Shown one piece after another: positions 52,929 through 63,239 of a DNA stretch of 64,000 nt (position 1 is its first letter; every line of letters begins with the position of its first letter). A program made the position numbers and the translations under genes. The notes under the pieces are model-generated. The model saw only the letters and a program-made list of their open reading frames with translations, ran no database searches and was not told where the DNA came from. The DNA is from Paenibacillus sp. OK003 (GTDB lineage Bacteria > Bacillota > Bacilli > Paenibacillales > Paenibacillaceae), in NCBI RefSeq assembly GCF_900109515.1, contig NZ_FOBD01000002.1:124001-188000 (forward strand), given 5' to 3'.

Positions 52929-53621
52929 ATGAGAGAAATCATGGACTTTGAATTACTGCGCCAGCTTGCGCGGGAGCATGGCCTGGATCAGGTGCTCGAC
53001 GAACCTGCGCTTGCTGAATTAAGGTTGCTCGAAGCCTCTAAAGGCGAGATTATATGTGCCAAAGGTGAACGTCCCGAGCGATTATATTTTCTCGTCCAGG
53101 GTAAGCTCAAGATTTATACAACACTGCCGAACGGCAAGTCTTTGTTGCTTCGTTTCAGTATGCCGCCTGCGCTGGTAGGGGATCTGGAGCTGGTCAATGG
53201 CAAGGAAGCCAAAAACACGGTGGAATCGGTCAACAAGAGTCTGCTGCTCGGTGTAAGTTATCGCTATCTCAAGAATACATATGCTGAAAACCCGAAGTTT
53301 CTCCATTTTATGCTCAGCCATGTGACCCACAAATTATATACCTTCTCGAATCTGTCGAGTCTCAATCTGCTATATCCCGTCGAGAGCCGTTTTGCAAGCT
53401 ATTTGCTGTCCACGATGGAGCAGGGGGAGCAGATCACAGAAGAAATTCAGACCTCCAAGCTGACAGAGCTGGCGGATATGCTGGGCACGAGCTATAGACA
53501 CTTGAACCGGGTCATCCATGACCTCTGCGACCGTGAAATCATCCGCAAAGAACAGCGTAACATTGTCATCTGCAATCTGGAGCAGCTGCGCGAAATTGCG
53601 GGAGGTAATATGTACGAATGA
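52929..53621 (+). CDS. Crp/Fnr-family regulator, YeiL-like
   Basis: 230 residues. A cyclic-nucleotide-binding fold (about 22-115, GEIICAKGERPERLYFLVQG, SLLLRFSMPPALVGDLELVN) then a winged helix (TSKLTELADMLGTSYRHLNR). No Cys cluster for an FeS centre is visible near the start. YeiL is the nearest named relative. It is divergent from the soluble chemoreceptor-like gene. Confidence 0.88.
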   Translation: MREIMDFELLRQLAREHGLDQVLDEPALAELRLLEASKGEIICAKGERPERLYFLVQGKLKIYTTLPNGKSLLLRFSMPPALVGDLELVNGKEAKNTVESVNKSLLLGVSYRYLKNTYAENPKFLHFMLSHVTHKLYTFSNLSSLNLLYPVESRFASYLLSTMEQGEQITEEIQTSKLTELADMLGTSYRHLNRVIHDLCDREIIRKEQRNIVICNLEQLREIAGGNMYE

Positions 53622-53663
53622 ATAAGGATAGATCTGCTACTGCTTTCTTAAACCATCAGTACG

Positions 53664-53701
53664 ACAAAAACACCCTCTGCATGTCCTATGCCAGAGGGTG
53701 T
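53664..53701 (-). terminator. Terminator of the peptidase T gene
   Basis: ACACCCTCTG pairs with CAGAGGGTGT; TTTTT follows on the minus strand. Confidence 0.8.
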
Positions 53702-53769
53702 CCCGCTTCCACCTGTCGGTGGATGATCCGTTTTAATTGCCGTGCTGTAGCTTTATGTTTATGTTCGAA

Positions 53770-55008
53770 TTAAACATCTCCACGCTGTTCGAATAGTTGA
53801 GCAATTTCCACGATAACCTGTGTGGCCTTCACCATATTATCCACCGATACATATTCGAATTTGCCGTGATAGTTCTCTCCGCCCGTGAAGATGTTGGGTG
53901 TAGGCATACCCATGTAAGAGAGCTGGGAACCGTCTGTACCCCCGCGAATCGGACGGATGACAGGCTCGATATCCAGGCGAGTCATCGCTTCATGTGCAAT
54001 ATCGACGATCTGGCGCACAGGTTCGATTTTCTCACGCATGTTATAGTATTGATCATTCAATTCAATGGAAATGCTTTTCTCGCCATATTTGCTTTTCAAT
54101 TCGCCCACGACATCCAACAAATACGCTTTACGTTTCTCAAACTTCTCCCGGTCGAAGTCCCGGATGATGTAGCTCATCTTGGTCAGTTCGACGTCTCCCT
54201 CGATGGATAACAAATGATAGAATCCTTCATAACCTTCTGTGAATTCGGGAGCTTCCTCCGCAGGCAATCGGCGGTTCAACTCCATCGCAATTTTAGCGGA
54301 ATTGACCATCTTGTTTTTGGCTGTGCCCGGGTGCACGTTGGTGCCCCGTACTGTAATTTTGGCAGCCGCCGCGTTGAAACTTTCGTATTCCAGCTCACCG
54401 AGAGGTCCGCCGTCCACCGTGTAGGCATATTTGGCTCCAAAAGCAGGGACATCAAACTTATGCGGCCCACGGCCAATCTCTTCATCCGGGGTAAAAGCAA
54501 CACGAATCTTTCCGTGTTTCACTTCCGGGTGGTCAATCAGGTAGGCCATCGCCGTCATGATCTCGGTTATGCCGGCTTTATTGTCTGCACCAAGCAGTGT
54601 TGTGCCATCTGTTGTAATCAGGGTGTGGCCTTTATATTCACGCAGTTCAGGGAAATCCGTGGTGGATAACACCACATCCAGTTCCTGATTCAGCACAATA
54701 TCCTGTCCATCATAGTTGTCGATGACCTGTGGTTTGACATCTTTGCCTGTGAAGTCGGTTGCTGTATCCAGATGAGCGAGGAAACCAATCACGGGAACAT
54801 CCTTGTCTGTGTTGGATGGCAGTGTCGCCATCACATAGCCGTTATCATCCATGGTCACTTCCTGCAAACCAATGGATTTGCATTCCTCAACCAGGTATTT
54901 ACCCAAGACCAGCTGGCCTGGTGTGGAAGGACAGGTTTCACTATTTTCATCGGATTGTGTATCCATTTGAGCATAGGTTGTCAGTCTTTGAATTAAAATA
55001 TCTTTCAC
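53770..55008 (-). CDS. pepT: Peptidase T (tripeptide aminopeptidase, M20B)
   Basis: 412 residues. GTG 55008 is the start, nine bases after AAAGGAG. Zinc-ligand motifs: [45 protein letters not shown] (catalytic Glu), [15 protein letters not shown] and [20 protein letters not shown]. It releases the N-terminal residue from tripeptides in the cytoplasm. Full length for the family. Confidence 0.95.
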   Translation of the reverse strand: MKDILIQRLTTYAQMDTQSDENSETCPSTPGQLVLGKYLVEECKSIGLQEVTMDDNGYVMATLPSNTDKDVPVIGFLAHLDTATDFTGKDVKPQVIDNYDGQDIVLNQELDVVLSTTDFPELREYKGHTLITTDGTTLLGADNKAGITEIMTAMAYLIDHPEVKHGKIRVAFTPDEEIGRGPHKFDVPAFGAKYAYTVDGGPLGELEYESFNAAAAKITVRGTNVHPGTAKNKMVNSAKIAMELNRRLPAEEAPEFTEGYEGFYHLLSIEGDVELTKMSYIIRDFDREKFEKRKAYLLDVVGELKSKYGEKSISIELNDQYYNMREKIEPVRQIVDIAHEAMTRLDIEPVIRPIRGGTDGSQLSYMGMPTPNIFTGGENYHGKFEYVSVDNMVKATQVIVEIAQLFEQRGDV

Positions 55009-55441
55009 CAGTAATCGCTCCTTTGGCTTCGGTTAGTATATAAGTTGACCACCTATTTTACACTATCACTACGAGGTCAGAATAACCTTCTGATCGCTGT
55101 TACTCCAGTTTATCCTGCCCTCTCCGTTTTCGTGTAACCGTTAGGTACAACTTATATAAAGTGGGTATAGTATAACCTGTATGTCTGTATGGCTATCATA
55201 TCATGTTTTGGGTCCGTATCGAGTTGTGGTGGATGCATCAGGGGATAGGAATGACTAGGTATCAAAAAGGGTACTATCTCACAAAAAAGTACGTACTTGT
55301 TTTTCTATAGGTTAGGTTCATAATAGTGATTGAGGATTTGGAGCAGGACAACTGCGGCAAGCATGGGCAGCTGTTTTCCCATCTGGAAAACAAGGAATTG
55401 CCTCAACATATATCATCATATTGAATAGGAGATGTAATTGA
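55009..55441. other. Divergent region of peptidase T and the ene reductase
   Basis: 433 bases without a gene, holding the HxlR-like site at 55286. Confidence 0.5.
55286..55301. promoter_or_regulatory. HxlR-like operator before the ene reductase
   Basis: AAAAGTACGTACTTGT; AAGTACGTACTT is palindromic and shares TACGTACTT with the sites at 22607 and 22626. It lies about 140 bases before the gene. Confidence 0.55.
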
Positions 55442-56476
55442 ATGACAGAGAAATTATTTTCCCCGTATCAACTTAAGGGACTTCAATTAAATAACCGTGT
55501 CGTCATGGCGCCGATGTGCCAATATTCCGTTACTGCCAAAGACGGTAATCCGAACGATTGGCATCAGGTACACTATGTAAGCCGTGCGGTTGGGGGTACA
55601 GGGTTGATCGTGATTGAGATGACGGATGTTGATCCGGACGGACGTATTACCGACAATGATCTGGGCATCTGGTCAGATGAACACATTCCTGCCTTTACCA
55701 AGCTGGTGGATGGCATTCACGCTTATGGCTCCAAGGTGGCCATTCAGATCGCGCATGCTGGACGTAAAGCAGAGGATGCGGCTCGACCTGTAGCTCCATC
55801 GGTAGTTACCTTCCCTGGAGAGAGCTTCAATACGCCACACGCTTTAACTACAGAGGAAACACAAGCCATGGTACAGAAGTTTGCGGACGGTGTTCGCCGT
55901 GCAGTAGCTGCCGGGGTTGATGCCATTGAGCTGCATGGTGCACATGGTTACCTCATTCACCAATTCCATTCTCCGCTGATGAACCATCGCGAGGATGCAT
56001 ATGGACAAGATCTTTCCCGTTTTGGTGTCGAGATTATTCGTGCAGTGAAAAAAGAAATGCCGGAAGATATGCCGCTGATTATGCGGATTTCGGCAGTGGA
56101 ATACGCTGATGGCGGATATGATATTGATCATACCATTGAAATTTCCCGAGCTTATCAGGCAGCAGGCGTGGATATGTTCCACATTAGCTCTGGTGGTGAA
56201 GGACCTTCTGGACAACGTAAACCGGGCAACTACCCTGGTTACCAAGTACCGTTTGCTCGTCGGTTCCGTGAAGAACTGAACGTTCCTGTCATTGCGGTAG
56301 GTATGCTTGAGGATTCAGCTCTGGCTCAAGCGGTTATCGGCAACGGTGATGCAGATCTGGTCGCGGTTGGCAGAGGCATGCTGCGTGATCCATACTGGGC
56401 AACTCATGCAGCTCTGGAACTGGGTGTTAGCAAAGATAAAGCAGCTATCGCACAGCCTTATTCCCGCGGGTATTGA
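55442..56476 (+). CDS. namA: NADPH dehydrogenase / old yellow enzyme, NamA (YqjM) type
   Basis: 344 residues. FMN-site motifs: NRVVMAPMCQYSVTAKDG (Cys at about 26 as in YqjM), AIQIAHAGRKAED, and ELHGAHGYLIHQFHSPLMNH (His pair and catalytic Tyr region). It reduces activated C=C bonds of quinones and enals using NADPH, protecting against electrophiles. The HxlR-like site upstream fits induction by such compounds. Full length. Confidence 0.93.
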   Translation: MTEKLFSPYQLKGLQLNNRVVMAPMCQYSVTAKDGNPNDWHQVHYVSRAVGGTGLIVIEMTDVDPDGRITDNDLGIWSDEHIPAFTKLVDGIHAYGSKVAIQIAHAGRKAEDAARPVAPSVVTFPGESFNTPHALTTEETQAMVQKFADGVRRAVAAGVDAIELHGAHGYLIHQFHSPLMNHREDAYGQDLSRFGVEIIRAVKKEMPEDMPLIMRISAVEYADGGYDIDHTIEISRAYQAAGVDMFHISSGGEGPSGQRKPGNYPGYQVPFARRFREELNVPVIAVGMLEDSALAQAVIGNGDADLVAVGRGMLRDPYWATHAALELGVSKDKAAIAQPYSRGY

Positions 56477-56510
56477 TCTTAATTAGAACATTTATATAAA
56501 TGCAATTAAT

Positions 56511-56770
56511 AAGGGATGTCCCATAAGTCATGAACATGACGGAGGACATCCCTTTTTAGCATCATTACAATCTAACGAATCGAGCAGCTGTTATTAGCTG
56601 CAATTTCCACAGGTTCGCAGTTTAACGAATCGTAGGCACGTTACTTCCTCGATCTTGCATCTGTAGGGTACTGCCTCAGGTTTTTGTAGCGCAATAACGT
56701 GACTGAAGTTCGTTACACTTTGCATTCCATACTATTGCCCCTATTAAGGTGCGGTCGATTCGTTAGCGCT
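56511..56770 (+). repeat. Dispersed intergenic repeat, copy 2
   Basis: Starts with hairpin AAGGGATGTCC / GGACATCCCTT 35 bases after the NamA stop (it can act as its terminator) and ends TTCGTTAGCGCT. It is the direct counterpart of 32828-33090, which is inverted. Confidence 0.7.
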
Positions 56771-56787
56771 TTGGCCTGAAAGTGAAA

Positions 56788-57095
56788 TCACTTCGAGGGT
56801 ATTCCTCGTGTAGCTCCAAACACAAATTTCTGATCAGAACGCGAAGGTGTCTGGTCGGGATTGAAGTCAGCATATACAACAACGTCGATGAAACCGATCT
56901 GTTCCAGAATCATGCGCAGCTCCTCCACACCGTACCAACGTAATGCAAGCTGTTGCAGTTCTGTGGCTATGAGAGTGCCATGGCGCCACTTTTCGTAGCG
57001 AATCAGACTTACTTTGTACTGGTGAAGCATATTGACTTCGATGTCTTTACTCTCCATTGTAATCGTATCGCCATTCGGTAATTGAATGTCATTCC
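56788..57095 (-). pseudogene. C-terminal fragment of a methyltransferase
   Basis: The stretch includes KVSLIRYEKWRHGTLIATEL and QQLALRWYGVEELRMILEQI ending GFIDVVVYADFNPD, the C-terminus of a class I SAM methyltransferase of a type common in Bacillus. The SAM-binding half is missing. The fragment abuts an SRPBCC fragment on the other strand; the open frame continues into that fragment by chance. Confidence 0.6.
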
Positions 57096-57292
57096 AATGG
57101 GGTAAGGACTGGACGCTTACGTTTGAACTGACGGAGCAAGGACAAGACACGGACTTTACCTTGATTCACAGTGGCTGGGACGCGGACAAACTGACTGAAT
57201 TTGGACAGGCTCATGCCATCATTCGTGAACGGATGGAGCAGGGCTGGGCTGGAATCGTGCAGAAACTGGCCCAAGTCGTTAGACAAGCGTAA
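57096..57292 (+). pseudogene. C-terminal fragment of an AHSA1/SRPBCC protein
   Basis: WTLTFELTEQGQDTDFTLIH then SGWDADKLTEFGQAHAIIRE and MEQGWAGIVQKLAQVV are the last strand and long C-terminal helix of activator-of-Hsp90-ATPase-like proteins. The N-terminal two-thirds are lost. Both fragments show a deletion that joined two genes head to head. Confidence 0.65.
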
Positions 57293-57504
57293 GGATACGA
57301 GACAAGTAAAACAGATCGTCAATAAAATCGAAAAAGTCACAGGTCTTATCGGTCTGCATCCGGTAGCTGAACTGTGGCTTTTTTGTCGTTAAAATATCAT
57401 GTAAGAACTATTTCCGTCAGCAACAGAAACGTGTAACATGGAGTTATAGGTACAAAACGACAAAATTAGACGTCTCTCGCCATAGAGGCGGAAGGATTAC
57501 ATAG

Positions 57505-60500
57505 ATGAGAAAACACTGGATTATGCTCACCATTAGCTTTATATGTATTGTTGTTTTTCCTCTGGGTTCCATTGTACAAACGTTATTTACGGAGCGCGGC
57601 AACCCTCATGCGAATGATGGGGTTATGGACCTGACCGGCTGGAATTTCGATAGACAGGGGGCTGCTTCCCTGGATGGTACGTGGGATTTCTATCCGGGCC
57701 AATTGTTGGCACCCGTTGACTTTGAGGCGGATGTCTCCGGACGCAAGCCGCTTTCCAAGCCTCTCCCCATCCATGTCCCATCCCGATGGAATGGAACTCT
57801 TGGAGAGGCGCACGGTTATGGGACCTATCATTTGCGTGTTCGCATTCCCCCGAGATTAGAGAAGAACGATTATGGGATACGTACTCAAAATATCCGCATG
57901 GCCCATCGTTTATTCATAGATGGCAAAGAGATTGGCGGCAAAGGGCTGCCAGGAACAACGGAAAATACCGATATTCAGCTCAATTTGCCTTTTACGGGAT
58001 TTACCTCCATAGATGGCGACGTTGCAGATATTATCATTCAGGTATCGAATTACAGCTACTCGTCTGGCGGCATTGTTGCATCCATTTTGTTCGGAGACGA
58101 GCACAGCATTCTGAAAGGCCAACAGCAGGACTGGCTCAAGGATCTGATGACACTGTTCGGATTTATTCTGCCAGCGGCCTTCTTCCTGATGCTCTTCCGG
58201 CTGCGGCGCAGTGAAAAAGAGCTTCGGTATCTGGGGTTATTCAGCCTGTCCGGTGCGATGTACGCATTGACTCATGGAGAGAAGTTGCTGGGAACCCTGT
58301 TACCGTTCTTAACGAATAATGAAATTCTGCGGCTTCAACTAATCAGCGCGGCTCTTGCGTATTATTTCTTGCTCCGTTATATGGATGCGCTTGTACCTGG
58401 AGCTGTTCATCAATGGTTTGTTCGCTTGGGTGTGGTTCTGGTACTCGTCCAATGCACGGTGGGTCTTACATTGTCTCCTGTTCTATTCTCCATGCTGGAG
58501 CTGCCCATGCTGCTGATCTCCCTCGTGGTGATTGGTTACACGCTGCGAGCCATGCTCCATTGGCTGAAAAGTCGACCGAATGACGGTCATTTTGTCCTGA
58601 TGAGCATGATGAGTATATTTATGGTGGTTGTGCTGCACACCGTGGGTGCTTTCACCACCGTAGATACGACATTTCTAGCGCTGTATGAGCTGCTGTTATT
58701 TGTCTTTGCACAGATGATTCTAACAGCGATCCGATTCGCACAATCATTCCGCGAAGTTGAAGCGTTGTCTGAACGTTTGCTTGCCATCGACAGCCTCAAG
58801 GATGAGTTTATGGCGAATACGTCCCATGAACTTAGAACTCCCCTGCATGGCATCATTAATATTGCACAATCGATGCTGGAAGGGGCGGCTGGGGCGGTCA
58901 CACCCAAGCAGGCCAAAAATCTGTCCATGATCACCTCAACGGGAAAGCGCCTTTCACTGCTGGTAAATGATATTTTGGATTTTTCAAAGCTTAAAAATGG
59001 TGAAATTGAATTAAAACGGAGTGCTGTGGACCTCGAATCCGTTGCCCGAACGGTCGTTGAAGTCTCTGGTTTTACCTTTGAAGATAAACCGGTTGTACTG
59101 ATCCAGGAATGGCCTTCAGCGTTACCGCTGGTTGAGGCGGACGAGGATCGGCTAAGGCAGATTCTGTACAATCTGCTGGGCAATGCTTATAAATACACGA
59201 AGCAGGGGGAAATTCGACTCTATGCTCGTGTGGATGGAGCTCTGGTGACGGTATCTGTCGCTGACACGGGCGTTGGCATTGCTCCAGATAAACTGGAAGA
59301 CATTTTTCAGCCATACGAACAAGGCAATGGAACAAGTGAGAGGGTTAACGGGGGAACTGGCCTTGGGCTGAGTATCACTCGCAAACTGGTTGAGCTTGGA
59401 GGAGGGACCATCTGGGTAGAATCGGAGCCAGGTAAGGGTTCGACCTTTCATTTTACCCTGCCCGTTGTACAATTTCCTCTGCTGCAAGCGAGTTCAAGGC
59501 CTGTTGCAGCCCGATATGTCTCTACCCAAGAAACAAGAGCACAGGATACGACAGCAATCGATTGGAATGAGACGGATGATATTCTGGAAGCTGAACATAC
59601 CATTCTGATTGTGGACGACGATCCCGTGAATCGACAAGTATTGTTCAATCTGTTATCAACGGAACGTTACCGTGTCATTGCAGCGGATAGCGGGGCAGCA
59701 GCACTGAAGCTTCGTGAAGAGCACCCCTCCATTGATCTTGTTATTACAGACTGGATGATGCCTCGAATGTCCGGGCTTGAGCTGTGTCGCAAGCTGCGTG
59801 AGAGCAGTTCCTTGTCTGAACTGCCTATTCTGATGCTGACAGCTCGCGGGCTGCCCGAAGACATCAAAATGGGCTTCCAGGCAGGAGCAAATGATTTTCT
59901 GAGCAAACCTGTGGATGCAGGTGAACTGCGTGCCCGGGTAAGGACGTTAATTGAGATGCGTAGTTCGGTACAGGAAGTTATTCGTACGGAAATGGCTTTC
60001 TTGCAAGCCCAGATCAAGCCGCACTTTCTATACAACGCGCTCAACGTCATCATAGCGACATGCGCCGTCAATCCAGATAAAGCGACCGATTTGCTTATTG
60101 AACTAAGTCATTACTTGCGGGGAAGTTTCGACTTCCAGAACCGCGACCAACTGGTTCCGCTCGCGAAGGAATTGGAGTTGGTGGAGTCCTATGTACATTT
60201 GGAGCAAGCACGGTTCGAGGAACGCTTGGTGGTTCATTATGATATTGACCCAGATGTGCGTCTTTACCTGCCACCGCTTAGTATTCAACCACTTGTGGAG
60301 AATGCGATTCGTCACGGGGTAATGGTGCGTGCTGCAGGCGGCACGGTTAACCTTGGCATTACCAGGGAAGGTGAGCACATCGTCATTGTGGTACAGGATG
60401 ATGGAGTAGGCATACCTCCTGAGCGTTTGGTTCAGGTGAATTCAGGGCGAACGGAAGGTCCTGGAGGTGTAGGGCTACACAATATAAATCGACGCCTGCT

Positions 60501-60600
60501 GTCCTTATATGGTCAGGGGCTTGAGATTCAAAGTCATTCGGGGAAAGGAACCCAAATAAAGTTTCGCATACCTGTGGAGAAGGCTGCTAACTCCAAATAA
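57505..60600 (+). CDS. Hybrid histidine kinase (7TMR-DISM, HisKA, HATPase, REC, LytS-type kinase)
   Basis: 1031 residues. N-terminal helix, extracellular 7TMR-DISMED2-like domain (about 50-200), seven membrane helices (about 210-410), HisKA (about 430-505, FMANTSHELRTPLHGIINIA), HATPase (about 545-660), REC (about 695-815, ILIVDDDPVNRQVLFNLL and LVITDWMMPRMSGLELC), then a second kinase core with QAQIKPHFLYNALNVIIATC and a second HATPase (about 925-1027). GGAAGG precedes the ATG. It probably passes phosphate to the regulator 98 bases downstream. Confidence 0.9.
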   Translation: MRKHWIMLTISFICIVVFPLGSIVQTLFTERGNPHANDGVMDLTGWNFDRQGAASLDGTWDFYPGQLLAPVDFEADVSGRKPLSKPLPIHVPSRWNGTLGEAHGYGTYHLRVRIPPRLEKNDYGIRTQNIRMAHRLFIDGKEIGGKGLPGTTENTDIQLNLPFTGFTSIDGDVADIIIQVSNYSYSSGGIVASILFGDEHSILKGQQQDWLKDLMTLFGFILPAAFFLMLFRLRRSEKELRYLGLFSLSGAMYALTHGEKLLGTLLPFLTNNEILRLQLISAALAYYFLLRYMDALVPGAVHQWFVRLGVVLVLVQCTVGLTLSPVLFSMLELPMLLISLVVIGYTLRAMLHWLKSRPNDGHFVLMSMMSIFMVVVLHTVGAFTTVDTTFLALYELLLFVFAQMILTAIRFAQSFREVEALSERLLAIDSLKDEFMANTSHELRTPLHGIINIAQSMLEGAAGAVTPKQAKNLSMITSTGKRLSLLVNDILDFSKLKNGEIELKRSAVDLESVARTVVEVSGFTFEDKPVVLIQEWPSALPLVEADEDRLRQILYNLLGNAYKYTKQGEIRLYARVDGALVTVSVADTGVGIAPDKLEDIFQPYEQGNGTSERVNGGTGLGLSITRKLVELGGGTIWVESEPGKGSTFHFTLPVVQFPLLQASSRPVAARYVSTQETRAQDTTAIDWNETDDILEAEHTILIVDDDPVNRQVLFNLLSTERYRVIAADSGAAALKLREEHPSIDLVITDWMMPRMSGLELCRKLRESSSLSELPILMLTARGLPEDIKMGFQAGANDFLSKPVDAGELRARVRTLIEMRSSVQEVIRTEMAFLQAQIKPHFLYNALNVIIATCAVNPDKATDLLIELSHYLRGSFDFQNRDQLVPLAKELELVESYVHLEQARFEERLVVHYDIDPDVRLYLPPLSIQPLVENAIRHGVMVRAAGGTVNLGITREGEHIVIVVQDDGVGIPPERLVQVNSGRTEGPGGVGLHNINRRLLSLYGQGLEIQSHSGKGTQIKFRIPVEKAANSK

Positions 60601-60698
60601 TGGGCCGAATTAGGCAATTCTGGTTAACGACTAATAAGAGGGTACCAAGATTAGCGGTATTCCCATTGAATAATTCACGGTAGGAGGCTGGAAGAGCG

Positions 60699-61859
60699 AT
60701 GAAATCCATTGTAATCGATGACGAGAAACCGGCGCAGCTTCATCTGGAGCGCCTGTTACGATCGGATGGGCGGCTTACCCCCGTGCAGTGTTTTTCAACA
60801 GCCCGTGCGGGTCTGGATTTTCTGGCAAAAGAGCGTGTGGACGTTGTGTTTCTGGACATTGGCATGCCGGAAATGAATGGACTGGAAGCGGCTGAATATA
60901 TACAGCAATTGGACAGCAATATTCGTATTATATTTATAACGGCTTACGCCGATCATGCGGTTGAAGCCTTTGAGCTCCAAGCGCTGGATTATGTGCTGAA
61001 GCCGGTAAGTTCAGCGAGGCTTGCCAAAACGATCGATCGCATTGCCGCAGGCATGATGTCCTCCTCCTCACGGGTTGCTGCAACTGCTGAGGTTCAGGAA
61101 TCTGAGGCTGTGGGGATGGATACCCGCATGCCCGGACTGCTTACTTTTAAACATCTGGATATCTACCGAAGCTTGGATCAGGAAGCACAGAAGCACAAGT
61201 GGCGTACAGCCAAATCGCAGGAACTGTTTGCTTTTTTGTTTCACCATAGCGGGGATTGGGTAAGCAAAGAGATTCTGCTTGATAAGTTGTGGGCGGATGT
61301 TTCGCAAGAGAAAGGGCTAACGCATCTGCATACTTCGGTTTATCAGATCCGCAAATTGCTGAAAGAATGGAACATGACGGGCAAGCTGGAATACAACATG
61401 AACCGTTACCGTTTGTTATCGGGTAATCTAGTGAGTGATGTAGAGCAATTCGAGCAAGGAACGGCATACGCCGACGTTACGTCAGACAATGTGGATCAAC
61501 TGAGGGATATCGTCTCGCTCTATCGTGGTGATTATCTGGAGGAGCATGATTATCATTGGGCTCAATCCAGAGCGAGAGATCTGAGACGTAAATATGTAGG
61601 ACTGGTTATGGATATCGCTGAATGGGACATGAAGCATGGACGTGGCAGGGAAGCGATGGAGCAGTTGAGCGAGCTGCAGGAACGGGAGCCGTATGCCGAA
61701 GAAATCTGCCGATTAATGATGAGAGTAAGTGCATCCATGGATGATCAACAAGCCATACTCAGAATATATCAGTCATTTACGCTGACCCTGCTTGAGGAAC
61801 TGGGACATCAACCGGAGCCGGAGACAAGCAGGCTATATGAAGATTTAACGGCAAATTAG
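60699..61859 (+). CDS. Response regulator with REC, winged helix and BTAD (SARP-like)
   Basis: 386 residues: REC (1 to about 118, VDVVFLDIGMPEMNG), a Trans_reg_C-type domain (about 165-235) and a BTAD tetratricopeptide-type domain (about 240-386, YRGDYLEEHDYHWAQSRARD). Such SARP-like regulators partner 7TMR-type hybrid kinases in Bacilli. GGAGG lies upstream of the ATG; the photolyase gene starts 27 bases after its stop, so it is probably in the same transcript. Confidence 0.88.
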   Translation: MKSIVIDDEKPAQLHLERLLRSDGRLTPVQCFSTARAGLDFLAKERVDVVFLDIGMPEMNGLEAAEYIQQLDSNIRIIFITAYADHAVEAFELQALDYVLKPVSSARLAKTIDRIAAGMMSSSSRVAATAEVQESEAVGMDTRMPGLLTFKHLDIYRSLDQEAQKHKWRTAKSQELFAFLFHHSGDWVSKEILLDKLWADVSQEKGLTHLHTSVYQIRKLLKEWNMTGKLEYNMNRYRLLSGNLVSDVEQFEQGTAYADVTSDNVDQLRDIVSLYRGDYLEEHDYHWAQSRARDLRRKYVGLVMDIAEWDMKHGRGREAMEQLSELQEREPYAEEICRLMMRVSASMDDQQAILRIYQSFTLTLLEELGHQPEPETSRLYEDLTAN

Positions 61860-61886
61860 GCAGAAATACAGGCAGGAGGATGAAGC

Positions 61887-63239
61887 ATGAAGTTATTCAT
61901 ACATCGCAAAGATTTGCGTATAGATGATCTGGTCGCATTCGATTATTTGCGGCACCAGGAGGCAGAGAGTCTGCATGTGCTTATCTATGATCCGTTTCTG
62001 CTTCGGCAAGGTCGTGAACAGGAACATAGTGGAGTGAATTTTCTACAGCATGCTGTAGAGCTTGGTAAGCGGTACCGCGAATCAGGGCGCAAGCTGCACG
62101 TGGCTTATGGCAAACCAGCTGAGGTGATTGATTATATCCTCGAGCAGATGCAAGGCCGCATAGATGAAGTCATTGTTCATCGGGATATGACCCCATATGC
62201 AATCGAACGTGATCGTGGAATACGCAAGGTAACCGAGGAACGAGAAGTCACATTTACGCAGCTAACGGATCATCTGCTGATGGATCTGAAGGGGTTCGCT
62301 GATTTTACGGGCAAGTCGGAGCCATATAAAGTATTTGCTGCCTTCCACCGACGCTGGGTGGAATTCATGAATGAGCATCCCAATCCAGCCTCAACCACTA
62401 CGGTTTCAGAGGTGAAGGTCAGTGATCAGCAGATAGAATGGCCGGAGACCTTCCAGGTACCACAACAATTGCTGGCATATGATGGTTCGGATCTGAATGA
62501 TCCTCATCTATTGCTAGATGGTTTTTTATCTGACAGAATTGCTGATTACGGAGACCATCGAGATGAATATGAAGCTTATGAACCGAGCCGTCTCAGTTCT
62601 TATGTAGCTGTGGGGGCTGTGTCCATCCGCAAGATGTACGATGCTGCAAAACGCACGGAGCATTCGGATGAATGGATCAGACAATTGTGTTTCCGCGACT
62701 TCTACCTGTATCGGGCAGTGTATGAGAGTCATTATTTTACATATGAAAAGGTATACGATCTGTCGCTGCTCAGTGAGGTCCATTTTGAACGATGGTGCAA
62801 GGCCGAAACAGGCATTCCGATTATCGACGCAGCGATGACGGAACTGAATGAGACCGGACATATGCCGAATCGGCTTCGTATTCTGACCGCAATGTTCCTT
62901 ACCAAAAATCTGCAGTGCCCATTCACGCTGGGTGAAGCGTATTTCAGACGTAAGCTTCGTGATTATGACAATATTCAAAACCGGGGCAACTGGCTGTGGT
63001 GTGCATCACTTGGCGAGAATGCAGCTCCATACTTTCGGGTGAACAATCCGGTTACACAGTCAGAAAAGTATGATGCTCAAGGGGATTATATCCGCAAATG
63101 GCTGCCTGACCTGAAGGATTTGCATAGCAAAGAGATTCATCAGCCCCGTCAGAATGCAATCGTTGATCTGAAAACATCAAGACAGTCGGCTATAGAGATC
63201 TATAAACAAATTTTGGCCAGTCGGCAAACTAATGATTAG
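61887..63239 (+). CDS. phr: Deoxyribodipyrimidine photolyase (class I)
   Basis: 450 residues, full length. N-terminal antenna alpha/beta domain (KLFIHRKDLRIDDLVAFDYL) and C-terminal FAD domain with QLCFRDFYLYRAV, GIPIIDAAMTELNETGHMPN, and NRGNWLWCASLGENAAPYFR. It repairs UV-induced pyrimidine dimers using light. AGGAGG precedes the ATG by seven bases. Confidence 0.92.
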   Translation: MKLFIHRKDLRIDDLVAFDYLRHQEAESLHVLIYDPFLLRQGREQEHSGVNFLQHAVELGKRYRESGRKLHVAYGKPAEVIDYILEQMQGRIDEVIVHRDMTPYAIERDRGIRKVTEEREVTFTQLTDHLLMDLKGFADFTGKSEPYKVFAAFHRRWVEFMNEHPNPASTTTVSEVKVSDQQIEWPETFQVPQQLLAYDGSDLNDPHLLLDGFLSDRIADYGDHRDEYEAYEPSRLSSYVAVGAVSIRKMYDAAKRTEHSDEWIRQLCFRDFYLYRAVYESHYFTYEKVYDLSLLSEVHFERWCKAETGIPIIDAAMTELNETGHMPNRLRILTAMFLTKNLQCPFTLGEAYFRRKLRDYDNIQNRGNWLWCASLGENAAPYFRVNNPVTQSEKYDAQGDYIRKWLPDLKDLHSKEIHQPRQNAIVDLKTSRQSAIEIYKQILASRQTND

